Source of the DNA: Leifsonia sp. 71-9
GTDB lineage: Bacteria; Actinomycetota; Actinomycetes; Actinomycetales; Microbacteriaceae
Length of the DNA stretch: 37,767 bases
Assembly: GCF_001898805.1 (NCBI RefSeq)
Contig: NZ_MKVJ01000020.1
Location: forward strand, 120,455 to 158,221
Direction: 5' to 3'
This document shows, one piece after another, positions 21,711 to 28,903 of the stretch (positions within the stretch are counted from its first letter, which is position 1; every line of letters begins with the position of its first letter). The translations under genes and the position numbers were made by a program. The notes beneath the pieces were generated by a model. The model was given only the letters and a program-made list of their open reading frames with translations, was not told where the DNA came from and did not search any database.

Positions 21711-22661
21711 ATGGACATTCGCAAACGATTCCTCACGGTCACCGGCGGCACCGCCGTCGCACTCGCGGTCGCGATCTCGGGATGCGCGGCATCCTCGCTC
21801 GCCTCCGCTCCGGCCGCCGCGTCGGCGCAGAGCACCTCGGCCTCGGCGACGAGCGGCGCGGCCACCCAGGGCAACACCGCCGGTACTCAGCGCGCGTTCG
21901 CGGAGCTGGAGCGCACCCACGGCGCGACGCTCGGCGTCACGGCGATCGACACCGGCTCCGGGCGCACCGTCGCCTACCGCGGCGGGGAGCGGTTCCCCTT
22001 CGCCTCCTCGAACAAGACCTTCATCGCCGCCGCGCTGCTCCAGCGCTCGTCCGACGCCGACCTCGACCAGGTCGTCCACTACACGAGCGCCGACCTGCTG
22101 TCGTACGCGCCCATCACGAGCAGGTTCGTCGACACGGGGATGACCGTGCGCGAGCTGATCGACGCGATGCTGCGGTTCAGCGACAACACCGCCGCCAACC
22201 TCCTGGTCGCGCGCGTCGGCGGCCCGGACGCGGTCGAGCAGTGGCTCCGCGGCATCGGCGACCGCACGACCAACGTCGACCGCATCGAGCCGGACCTCAA
22301 CGAGGCGCTGCCCGGGGACGCGCGCGACACGACGACGCCCGCCCAGTTCGCGAGCGATCTGCGCTCCGTCGTGCTCGGCTCGGCGCTGGAGACGACGGAC
22401 CGCACCCTCCTGCGCAACACGATGCTCGACAACACGACGGGCGACGACACCATCCGCGCGGGCGTCGACCCGGCGTGGCCGGTGGCCGACAAGACCGGGA
22501 CGGGGGAGTACGGCGTGCGCGACGACATCGCCGTGGTCTACCCGGCCGGTCGCGCGCCCATCGTCGTCGTCACGCTGTCCCGCAAGGCGGCGCCGGATGC
22601 GACGCCCGACAACGCGCTGCTGGCCGCCGCCACGAAGACGGCGGTCGCAGCGCTCCGCTGA
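21711..22661 (+). CDS. Class A beta-lactamase, lipoprotein
   Basis: ATG 21711 gives 316 residues. The signal peptide ends in the lipobox AISGC (Cys25), followed by a Ser/Ala/Thr-rich linker to about residue 55. All class A motifs are in order: SSNK with catalytic Ser99 and Lys102, SDN (157-159), EPDLN with the deacylating Glu193, and KTG (261-263). The order and spacing match true penicillinases, so hydrolysis of penicillins or cephalosporins outside the membrane is expected. It is divergent from a LysR gene with a T-N11-A palindrome in the 87-base gap, suggesting inducible control. The ribosome site is weak (GGCGAGG). The spectrum cannot be read. Confidence 0.92.
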   Translation: MDIRKRFLTVTGGTAVALAVAISGCAASSLASAPAAASAQSTSASATSGAATQGNTAGTQRAFAELERTHGATLGVTAIDTGSGRTVAYRGGERFPFASSNKTFIAAALLQRSSDADLDQVVHYTSADLLSYAPITSRFVDTGMTVRELIDAMLRFSDNTAANLLVARVGGPDAVEQWLRGIGDRTTNVDRIEPDLNEALPGDARDTTTPAQFASDLRSVVLGSALETTDRTLLRNTMLDNTTGDDTIRAGVDPAWPVADKTGTGEYGVRDDIAVVYPAGRAPIVVVTLSRKAAPDATPDNALLAAATKTAVAALR

Positions 22662-22668
22662 GCGGGTC

Positions 22669-22680
22669 GCCCGCGCGGGC
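22669..22680. terminator. Short GC palindrome between convergent bla and msrA
   Basis: GCCCGCGCGGGC is a perfect 12-base palindrome just after the beta-lactamase stop, between convergent genes. It may end transcription from both sides, but has no T-run. Confidence 0.4.
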
Positions 22681-22689
22681 TCCCGGCGG

Positions 22690-23202
22690 TCACCCTGCCG
22701 TGCGCACCTCGTCGTCCAGGACCCAGTCCGGACGCACGTAGTGGCAGGTGTAGCCGCCGGGGTGCTTGCGCAGGTAGTCCTGGTGCTCCTCCTCGGCATC
22801 CCAGAACGTGCCAGCGGGCTCGACCTCGGTGACGACCTTGCCCGGCCAGCGCCCGGAGGCGTCGACCTCGGCGATCGTCTCGCGGGCGACGCGCTCCTGC
22901 TCGGGCGTGAGGTACAGGATGACCGAGCGGTAGCTGGTGCCCACGTCGTTGCCTTGACGGTTCTTCGTCGTGGGGTCATGCACCTGGAAGAAGAACTCCA
23001 GGAGGTCGCGGTACGAGATCACGGACGGGTCGAAGTCGATCTCGACCGCCTCCGCGTGGTCGCCGTGGTTGCGGTAGGTCGCGTTGTCGGTGTGGCCGCC
23101 CGCGTAGCCGACGCGGGTGCCGAGCACTCCGGGCATGTCACGGATGAGCTCCTGGAGGCCCCAGAAGCAGCCGCCGGCGAGGATGGCGCGTTCGGTGGCC
23201 AT
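22690..23202 (-). CDS. msrA: Peptide-methionine (S)-S-oxide reductase MsrA
   Basis: This 170-residue protein has the MsrA catalytic motif [11 protein letters not shown] with nucleophile Cys12 at the usual place near the N-terminus, then [20 protein letters not shown] and [11 protein letters not shown], all conserved. [10 protein letters not shown] near the C-terminus carries a possible resolving Cys. It reduces the S-epimer of methionine sulfoxide in proteins with thioredoxin. Its ATG shares one base with the msrB stop (TGATG), so both repair enzymes are made together. Confidence 0.96.
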   Translation of the reverse strand: MATERAILAGGCFWGLQELIRDMPGVLGTRVGYAGGHTDNATYRNHGDHAEAVEIDFDPSVISYRDLLEFFFQVHDPTTKNRQGNDVGTSYRSVILYLTPEQERVARETIAEVDASGRWPGKVVTEVEPAGTFWDAEEEHQDYLRKHPGGYTCHYVRPDWVLDDEVRTAG

Positions 23203-23657
23203 CAGGCGTTCGCCGCCTTCGCGAAGAGGGGCGCGAACTGGCCGTACCCTTCCTTCTCCAGGTCGGCCAGCGGCACGAAGCGCAGCGCGGCCGAGTTGAT
23301 GCAGTAGCGCAGGCCGCCCTCGTCGGCGGGGCCGTCGTCGAAGACGTGGCCGAGGTGGCTGTCGCCGTGCGACGACCGCACCTCGGTGCGCACCATCCCG
23401 AGCGACGTGTCGGAGTTCTCGACGATGTTCTCGGCCGAGAGCGGCTTGGTGAAGCTGGGCCAGCCGCAGCCGCTGTCGTACTTGGTCGTCGAGGCGAAGA
23501 GCGGCTCGCCCGACACGACGTCGACGTAGAGCCCTGCATCCTCCTTGTCCCAGAACTCGTTGTCGAACGGCCGCTCGGTGGCGGCCTCCTGGGTCACCGC
23601 GAACTGCTCCGGGGTCAGCCGGGCGATCGCGTCCGGATCACGTGTGTACTGGGCCAT
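23202..23657 (-). CDS. msrB: Peptide-methionine (R)-S-oxide reductase MsrB
   Basis: ATG 23657 is chosen because AGAGAGGA lies at proper distance; ATG 23666 is closer to the ribosome site than usual. The 151-residue protein has the MsrB blocks [25 protein letters not shown] and RYCINSAAL, the last with the catalytic Cys. The first zinc CxxC expected before GEPLF is missing ([12 protein letters not shown]), so this is a zinc-free MsrB type. It reduces the R-epimer of methionine sulfoxide. It forms an operon with msrA. Confidence 0.95.
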   Translation of the reverse strand: MAQYTRDPDAIARLTPEQFAVTQEAATERPFDNEFWDKEDAGLYVDVVSGEPLFASTTKYDSGCGWPSFTKPLSAENIVENSDTSLGMVRTEVRSSHGDSHLGHVFDDGPADEGGLRYCINSAALRFVPLADLEKEGYGQFAPLFAKAANA

Positions 23658-23768
23658 CTCGTACATCCTCTCTGCGTCTTCCACTCGCACCCGCAACGGT
23701 ACTGCGCCCCGCTGTGCGAGGCCAGGGGAGGGGGACTCCTGCGTCACACGCGCCCTCGCCTCGCTCGC

Positions 23769-23827
23769 GACATTTGTGCCGAATGTCGACTTTGGGCCCC
23801 GCTTTCCCCACATTTGTGACGAATGTC
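23769..23827. repeat. Two direct copies of an ACATTTGTG-CGAATGT palindrome
   Basis: GACATTTGTGCCGAATGTC (23769-23787) and ACATTTGTGACGAATGT (23810-23826) are nearly identical, 40 bases apart. Each is an inverted repeat with arms (G)ACATT and AATGT(C). They lie between msrB and a padR gene, in a gene-free stretch of 255 bases that shows no other coding signal. They could be operators or part of a dispersed repeat family. Confidence 0.6.
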
Positions 23828-23868
23828 GGCTGAGAGGTTGTCGAGAAAGCCTACCGCGTCGGCTTCAG

Positions 23869-23892
23869 CGATATATCGTTGAGTATCGTTGA
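23869..23892 (+). promoter_or_regulatory. PadR-type operator CGATATATCG and TATCGTTGA repeats
   Basis: CGATATATCG (23869-23878) is a perfect palindrome, and TATCGTTGA occurs twice in tandem (23874-23882 and 23884-23892). They lie 21 to 44 bases upstream of the padR start. Autoregulation by the PadR protein is the likely role. Confidence 0.6.
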
Positions 23893-23912
23893 CGACTCCT
23901 GAGGAGGACATC

Positions 23913-24467
23913 ATGAGCGGTTCGAATTCGTTCCCGACCGGAGGCTTCGGCCCCGGGATGACGGCGGACGGCATGTGGCAGGCGTTCGAGCAGTTGCGCT
24001 CGACGTTCGAGAAGCGGGTCGGCACCCGGATGGGTCGCGGCGACGTGCGGGCCGCGGTGCTGTCGTTGCTCGCCGAGAAGCCGATGCACGGCTATCAGAT
24101 CATCCGGGAGATCGAGGAGCGCAGCGGCGGCAGCTGGAAGCCGAGCGCCGGTTCCGTCTACCCGACCCTCCAGCTGCTCGCCGACGAGGGGCTGCTCACG
24201 GCCGAGGAGTCGAACGGTCGCAAGACCTACGCCCTCACCGAGGCCGGCCGTGCCGAGGCGGCGGAGGCGGGTCCGGCTCCGTGGGAGTCCGGCAGCGCGG
24301 GCAGCAGCCCGAGCGACCCGTTCGGCCCCCTCCCCAAGGCGGGAGTGGAGCTGGCGCAGGCGGCGGCCCAGGTGCGCCGGACCGGCACGCCGGAGCAGGT
24401 GGCGCAGGCCGTGACCGTGCTCGACGAGGCGCGGCGCCGACTGTACTCGATCCTCGCGCAGGACTGA
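23913..24467 (+). CDS. PadR-family transcriptional regulator
   Basis: ATG 23913 follows GAGGAGG. The 184-residue protein has a Gly-rich N-terminal tail, then a PadR winged helix at about residues 45-110: RGDVRAAVLSLLAEKPMHGY, QIIREIEERSGGSWKPSAGS, VYPTLQLLADEGLLTAEE, with the typical wing ending GRKTYALTEAG. The C-terminus is helical and short. The gene is followed after four bases by the ABC1 kinase gene. Palindromic sites upstream suggest it controls its own operon. Effector unknown. Confidence 0.9.
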   Translation: MSGSNSFPTGGFGPGMTADGMWQAFEQLRSTFEKRVGTRMGRGDVRAAVLSLLAEKPMHGYQIIREIEERSGGSWKPSAGSVYPTLQLLADEGLLTAEESNGRKTYALTEAGRAEAAEAGPAPWESGSAGSSPSDPFGPLPKAGVELAQAAAQVRRTGTPEQVAQAVTVLDEARRRLYSILAQD

Positions 24468-24471
24468 CGGG

Positions 24472-26196
24472 GTGACGTCCGTTCGCCCGGGGGCCGGCGA
24501 GCAGGCGGGGGCGGAGGCCGCGGCGGGGGACACGCGCCGCCGCTACCGGCGCATCCTCCGGTTCGCGGGCTGGAATCTCGCGGTCACCTGGTGGTACGAG
24601 CTCTTCCTGCCGCGCATCGGGCTGGCGCGCGTGGCCGAGCGCACGCGGTCGAGGCGCATGCAGCGCTTCGCGCAGCGCTTCCACGTGCTCGCCGTCGACC
24701 TCGGCGGTCTGATGATCAAGGTCGGCCAGTTCATGTCGTCGCGCCTGGACGTGCTGCCGCCCGAGATCACGGCCGAGCTGGAGGGCCTGCAGGACGAGGT
24801 GCCGCCGGTCGCGTTCGCGGCGATCCGCTCCCTGGCGGAGGCGGAGCTGGGCGTGCCGCTCGACCGCGCGTTCGCGTGGGTGGACGAGACCCCGGTGGCC
24901 GCGGCTTCCCTCGGCCAGGCGCATCGCGCGCGCCTGTCGGCTCAGGATGCGGAGGAGACCGGGCTGGACGCGGTCGTCATCAAGGTGCAGCGTCCAGGCA
25001 TCGGCGCGATCGTCGACGTCGACCTGTCGGCACTGCGCCGCGTCGGTCGCTGGCTCAGCCATGTGCGGCTCGTCTCCGACCGGGTGGATGCGCCCGAGCT
25101 CGTCGAGGAGTTCGCCCGGACGAGCCTGGAGGAGATCGACTACCTGCACGAGGCCGCGAGCTCGGAGCGGTTCGCGGAGGACTTCGCCGCCGACGACCGC
25201 GTGGCCGTGCCGGCCGTTGTCTGGGAGCGCACCACCCGACGCGTGCTCACCCTCGAGGACGTGACGGCGATCAAGATCACCGACGCCGCCTCGCTCCGGG
25301 CGGCGGGCATCGACCCGGCCGAGGTCGCCCCGGTGTTCGCGGCGGTGATGTTCGACCAGCTGTTCTCGAACGGGTTCTTCCACGCCGACCCGCACCCCGG
25401 CAACATCTTCGTCTCACCCCTCCCGGACGCCGCCGAGGGCGAACGGCCCTGGCGGCTGACCTTCATCGACTTCGGGATGATGGGGGAGGTGCCGACCACG
25501 CTGCGCACCGGCCTGCGCAAGCTCCTGATCGCCGCCGCCTCCCGCGACGGCAAGGGCCTCGTGGATGCGATGCGCGACGTCGGCGTGCTGCTGCCCTCCG
25601 CGGACACATCGCAGCTGGAGCAGGCCATGACGCAGCTCTTCGCGCGGTTCGGCGGCATGGGCTTCGCCGAGCTGCGGGAGGTCGACCCGCGCGAGTTCCG
25701 CGACTTCGCCAACCAGTTCGGTGACGTGGTGCGGTCGCTGCCGTTCCAGCTGCCGGAGAACTTCCTGCTCATCGTGCGCGCGATGTCCCTGACGTCGGGC
25801 GTGTGCAGCGCGCTCGACCCCGGCTTCAACCTGTGGGACTCGATCGAGCCCTACGCCTCACAGCTGCTGCGCGACGAGCGCGGCAACGTCGTGCAGGACT
25901 TCGCGAAGGAGGCGCTCTCCATCGCCGGCGTCGCGTGGAGGCTGCCGAAACGCGTCGACGCCCTGATCGACCGCGTCGAGGACGGCAGCATCGCGGTTTC
26001 GTCGCCGCACCTCGAACGGCGCGTCGACCGGCTGGAGCGCACGGCGCGACGCCTCGTCGCAGCCGTCGTGTTCGCGGGCGTGCTGGTCGCCGGAGCGGTG
26101 GTGCGGCCGAGCGACACCGTGCTCGGGACGGTGCTGATGGTGGCGTCGGTCGTACCGCTGGCGGTCGCCGTGTTCGCGGGGCGCCGCGGGAGGTAG
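24472..26196 (+). CDS. ABC1/UbiB (AarF)-family atypical kinase
   Basis: This 574-residue protein starts at GTG 24472, four bases after the padR stop. ABC1 family marks are the KxGQ motif in LGGLMIKVGQFMSSR, the Ala-rich loop VAAASLGQAHRA that replaces the kinase P-loop, the VVIKVQRPGI lysine, FFHADPHPGNIFV as catalytic loop, and LTFIDFGMMGE with the metal-binding Asp. Two hydrophobic helices end the protein (about residues 515-570). UbiB/COQ8 proteins bind ATP and support quinone biosynthesis or lipid handling at the membrane. The operon with a PadR regulator is common in actinobacteria but its role is not settled. Family is certain. Confidence 0.92.
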   Translation: MTSVRPGAGEQAGAEAAAGDTRRRYRRILRFAGWNLAVTWWYELFLPRIGLARVAERTRSRRMQRFAQRFHVLAVDLGGLMIKVGQFMSSRLDVLPPEITAELEGLQDEVPPVAFAAIRSLAEAELGVPLDRAFAWVDETPVAAASLGQAHRARLSAQDAEETGLDAVVIKVQRPGIGAIVDVDLSALRRVGRWLSHVRLVSDRVDAPELVEEFARTSLEEIDYLHEAASSERFAEDFAADDRVAVPAVVWERTTRRVLTLEDVTAIKITDAASLRAAGIDPAEVAPVFAAVMFDQLFSNGFFHADPHPGNIFVSPLPDAAEGERPWRLTFIDFGMMGEVPTTLRTGLRKLLIAAASRDGKGLVDAMRDVGVLLPSADTSQLEQAMTQLFARFGGMGFAELREVDPREFRDFANQFGDVVRSLPFQLPENFLLIVRAMSLTSGVCSALDPGFNLWDSIEPYASQLLRDERGNVVQDFAKEALSIAGVAWRLPKRVDALIDRVEDGSIAVSSPHLERRVDRLERTARRLVAAVVFAGVLVAGAVVRPSDTVLGTVLMVASVVPLAVAVFAGRRGR

Positions 26197-26239
26197 GGCG
26201 CGGATCGGGGTGATCGCGGCGGCCGCGACGCTGCGGGTT

Positions 26240-26353
26240 CAGGCGGCCCGCCGCCGTCGGCTCAGGCCACCCGTCACCGACAGATCAGGCGCCCCGTCAC
26301 CGACAGATCAGGCGTCCCGCCGCTGTCGGTCAGGCCACCCGTCGCCGTCGCGT
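26240..26353. repeat. Five tandem 22-23 bp units running into the 3' end of the LAATG gene
   Basis: Units begin with CAGG at 26240, 26263, 26286, 26309 and 26331. The central two are nearly identical (CAGGC, two variable bases, then CCCGTCACCGACAGAT). The last unit overlaps the stop codon of the gene on the minus strand, so the array looks like repeated copies of that gene's end. ACCGACAG and CTGTCGGT within it can also pair as an 8-bp stem, a possible terminator. Confidence 0.7.
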
Positions 26354-27652
26354 CGACAGCACCGCCAGCGCAACACCCACCAACAGCATCCCGCCGCCGA
26401 GCAGTGCCGGGACCGTCGCGTCCACGCCCGTGGCGGCGAGGGCCGTCGTCGACGTGCTCGCGACGGCGGGCACCGCGGCCGGTGTCGCTGCGGGTGCCGT
26501 CACCGTGATGTCGAGGCGGAGGATGCGCTGCAGACCGTCCATGCCGACGCCCACGGCGACGAGGCTGTGGGCGCCGGTGAACGTGGCGGGGATCTGGAAG
26601 GACGCGGCGGCGAAGCCCTGGGGGTCCACGGAGACCGGTGCCACGGCGAGCGGATCGGAGTAGACGCCGAACGCGGTCTGGGTGCCGGGTCGGAAGCCGG
26701 AGGCGAGGAGGAGCAGGGTCTGGCCGGCCTTCACCGTCGTCGGATCGTCGCCCTTCGACGGCGGCGCGGACTCGGTGGGCGTCGGGAGGGTCGGGGGCAC
26801 CGCGGGGGTCGTGGCGGCGACGACGTCGACGGCGGTGGTGGTGGCGACGGCCGCGTCGTGCAGGGCCGTCTCCAGGGCGACGCTCGCGGTGGTGACGGCC
26901 TGCTCGGCCGCGTCGGACGCGGACGCCGCCGCCGTGGCCGCCGCGATGGCGGATTCGAGCGCGTCGCCCGTCGCGGTGACCTGCTGCTGCGCGGACGCGA
27001 GCGCTGCCTGCGCCGCGGAGTATGCCGCGAGCGCCGCGTCGTGGTCCGGCCCATCGCCCGGGATCGCCTGGAGGGCGGCCTCGGCGTCGGCGAGCTGCTG
27101 CTGGGCGTAGAGGACGCCCTGGTCGGCCAGGCCCTTGGCCGCTTCGGCATCGTCGCGCGCGCCGGCCGCCGCATCCCGCTTCGCTGCGAGGTCGTCGGCG
27201 TGCGCACGCGCGGCCGTGACGGCGGCTTGCGCGGCGTCGGCCGCGGCCGCGAGCTGTCGGGCCGTGGCCGAGGCCGCGGCCGCCTGGGCGGCCGCCTGCT
27301 GCGCGGCCGTGAGCGCGGGTGGCGTCTGGAACACGGGCGGTGGGGCGAAGACGATGCCGGGGTTCTGGGGGATGATGACTGGCGGAGTGGTGATGGTCGG
27401 CACGAACCCGAACTGGCCGGCCGCGAAATTCAGTTGCGAGCCGCCATTGCTCACGTGGATCTGCCCGTCGACGACCTGGACGTAGAGGCCCGGGCTCAGG
27501 GTGCCGGCGCTCGTGCTCGGCCCGGGCAGGACCGGGGGCACGGGCGTGGCATTCGCCGGAGCGGCAGCGAGGCCGACGGCACCCCCGGTGAGTGCGAAGG
27601 CGGCGAGGACGGCGGCGATGGCGCGTCCGGTGCGCCGGCGGTGAGAGACCAT
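26330..27652 (-). CDS. LAxTG sortase-anchored surface protein, Ala-rich coiled coil
   Basis: ATG 27652 is taken because a signal peptide follows at once: HRRRTGRAIAAVLAAFALTG and a cleavage site near PANATP. The 440-residue product then has a small domain with YVQVVDGQIHVSNGGSQLNF, a long Ala/Asp/Glu-rich coiled coil (about residues 110-290), a beta-sandwich-like region (LLLLASGFRPGTQ to ITVTAP), and a sorting signal: LAATG, a hydrophobic helix and the tail RRRR. LAxTG is the class E sortase motif of high-GC actinobacteria, so the protein is probably linked to the wall. Ligand and role are unknown. The left inverted repeat of the IS-like element lies only 63 bases upstream and may have replaced its promoter. 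Confidence 0.85.
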   Translation of the reverse strand: MVSHRRRTGRAIAAVLAAFALTGGAVGLAAAPANATPVPPVLPGPSTSAGTLSPGLYVQVVDGQIHVSNGGSQLNFAAGQFGFVPTITTPPVIIPQNPGIVFAPPPVFQTPPALTAAQQAAAQAAAASATARQLAAAADAAQAAVTAARAHADDLAAKRDAAAGARDDAEAAKGLADQGVLYAQQQLADAEAALQAIPGDGPDHDAALAAYSAAQAALASAQQQVTATGDALESAIAAATAAASASDAAEQAVTTASVALETALHDAAVATTTAVDVVAATTPAVPPTLPTPTESAPPSKGDDPTTVKAGQTLLLLASGFRPGTQTAFGVYSDPLAVAPVSVDPQGFAAASFQIPATFTGAHSLVAVGVGMDGLQRILRLDITVTAPAATPAAVPAVASTSTTALAATGVDATVPALLGGGMLLVGVALAVLSTRRRRVA

Positions 27653-27870
27653 TCCGTCAGTGTGGCAGCACCGGTGCGCGGGAGGCGCGACCCCGTTGAG
27701 GGGTGGCACTGGAGTGCGTCCCGAAAGTTGGCCACGTTGAGAGTGCACCTTTAGTGGGTGTTGGTTGAGCGATCGGTCCTTGTATACGCGGGTGGGGCTC
27801 TCATATGTTCGAAGCGGGGGATCGTTGACTTTGTTCGCGGCCGGTTCGGTGGCGAACTACGCGTCGACAC

Positions 27871-27888
27871 CCTTTCGCTGACGAAAGG
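27871..27888 (+). promoter_or_regulatory. Hairpin covering the ribosome site of the secreted-protein gene
   Basis: CCTTTCG-CTGA-CGAAAGG is a perfect 7-bp stem whose 3' arm includes the AAAGG of the ribosome site eight to nine bases before ATG 27897. When folded it would hide the site. This suggests translational control. Confidence 0.55.
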
Positions 27889-27896
27889 ACAAGTTG

Positions 27897-28163
27897 ATGA
27901 AGTTCACTCGAGCAATCACCGTCATGGTCGGTGTCGGAGCGCTGGCAGCGTCTTTGCTGGTCGGTGGCGCCGCGAATGCAGCCACGGTCCAAGACGACAC
28001 ACCAACGCTGGGCGGCGTCGTGGTGGAGGGACCGGGCGCTAACACGGTGCAGTTTCCGGACGGCACCTACGTGAAGTACCCGGAAGGTTCGCTCCCGCGT
28101 TTCGAAGACGGCTACGGGAACGTCAACGGTGCTCCCAGACGGGACCACAATCGACGTTCGTAG
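27897..28163 (+). CDS. Secreted hypothetical protein, N-terminal part (frameshifted)
   Basis: ATG 27897 follows AAAGGA. The 88-residue frame starts with a clear Sec signal peptide (MKFTRAITVMVGVGALAASL, cleavage near ANAAT) and continues with VQFPDGTYVKYPEGSLPRF. It then ends in APRRDHNRRS, unlike the rest. The frame one base on, starting at 28129, picks up LPDGTTIDVRS, echoing the FPDGT motif. The two frames read as one secreted protein of about 180 residues broken by a one-base change, or as two overlapping genes. No family is recognised. Base composition is lower in GC than in the flanking genes, as expected for acquired DNA. Confidence 0.7.
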   Translation: MKFTRAITVMVGVGALAASLLVGGAANAATVQDDTPTLGGVVVEGPGANTVQFPDGTYVKYPEGSLPRFEDGYGNVNGAPRRDHNRRS

Positions 28164-28446
28164 CGCGAGCGCAGGCGGAGTCACCCCGCGAGCGGTCTAT
28201 CCGCCGGTGACGATCTGGTACTCGCGAGCCGCAGTCGAGGAGATGTGGCGGGCGAAGAACAACATCAACAACGTCTGTCGGATCCTGCCGCTGTCCTTCT
28301 TCGCCTCGCTGGGCTGTACCGCTCCGGGGAATCTGGCTGACGCGCTGGATAAGGCGCACTACCAGCAGAAGCGGATCAAGGCTCTCTATTACCAGTGCAT
28401 CGGCGCCACGTACTGCAGCTACTACACCTACACGGTCGCCGCATAG
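28129..28446 (+). CDS. Cys-containing C-terminal part of secreted protein (possible bacteriocin-like)
   Basis: This 105-residue frame opens with GTG 28129 inside the previous frame. It has no signal peptide of its own, so it most likely belongs to the preceding protein. The sequence VEEMWRAKNNINNVCRILPL, SFFASLGCTAPGNLADALDK and ALYYQCIGATYCSYYTYTVA has four cysteines and an aromatic, hydrophobic C-terminus. Small secreted proteins with such ends are known in Gram-positive bacteria, but I cannot name a family. Followed by a membrane protein gene, it could be an antibacterial peptide with its immunity protein; this is a hypothesis based on layout. Confidence 0.6.
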   Translation: MLPDGTTIDVRSASAGGVTPRAVYPPVTIWYSRAAVEEMWRAKNNINNVCRILPLSFFASLGCTAPGNLADALDKAHYQQKRIKALYYQCIGATYCSYYTYTVAA

Positions 28447-28455
28447 GCAGTTCGG

Positions 28456-28480
28456 GGCTGCCAGAATCGATCTGGCAGCC
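28456..28480 (+). terminator. Intercistronic hairpin
   Basis: GGCTGCCAGA (28456-28465) and TCTGGCAGCC (28471-28480) form a perfect 10-bp stem with a five-base loop, ten bases after the stop of the secreted-protein frame. No T-run follows, so it may be a weak terminator or a processing site that sets the ratio between the two products. Confidence 0.55.
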
Positions 28481-28501
28481 TCGACTCAGATAGGAGTGAA
28501 C

Positions 28502-28903
28502 GTGTCGTTCCGGATTACCTCTCCCCAGGGCAAGGTCACCTATGTTGTCGTGGGCTACGCCATCGCTCTGACCGTCGCTATCGTTGCCGCGCTGAGCGCG
28601 ACCCCTACAGTCGGGGTCCTGTTGTACTCCGCCACCGTGGTGCTCCTGGTTGTCTTCGGAGCGCGCACGTTTCGTGGCGAGGGTGAGGACCCGAACGGGA
28701 CCCGCCCCTCGTGGCGGATGACCGCGAAACCCACGGCCGGTTTCGTCCTCGCGGCGTTGCTTGTGCTTCAGGCGGTCTCAACCGCGACGACAGCGGCCAC
28801 GGCCCACGAACTCGCACCGCTGTACGTATTCTCCGTCGTGTTCTCTCTCGGATTGGCGGGCGCCTACCTGAATTCATCTCTCCGCCTGCGTAACCTCGCC
28901 TAG
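28502..28903 (+). CDS. Four-helix membrane protein, possible immunity protein
   Basis: GTG 28502 is preferred because TAGGAG lies five bases upstream; a GTG two codons earlier has no ribosome site. The 133-residue product has four hydrophobic segments: VVVGYAIALTVAIVAAL, VGVLLYSATVVLLVVFG, GFVLAALLVLQAVSTAT and LYVFSVVFSLGLAGAYL, with a charged loop between the second and third. No family is recognised. It follows a secreted small protein inside an IS-bounded segment, the usual place for an immunity or export protein. Its 3' end overlaps the antisense tail of the transposase. Confidence 0.65.
   Translation: MSFRITSPQGKVTYVVVGYAIALTVAIVAALSATPTVGVLLYSATVVLLVVFGARTFRGEGEDPNGTRPSWRMTAKPTAGFVLAALLVLQAVSTATTAATAHELAPLYVFSVVFSLGLAGAYLNSSLRLRNLA

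Noticed and set aside
20457-22661. A 734-residue open frame containing the beta-lactamase
   Set aside because: The first 420 residues are antisense shadow of the LysR and serine hydrolase genes. The real start is ATG 21711 at the signal peptide.
26240-26353. Tandem units considered as a CRISPR array
   Set aside because: Units are contiguous, 22-23 bp, without unique spacers, and merge with a coding 3' end. No cas genes are present.
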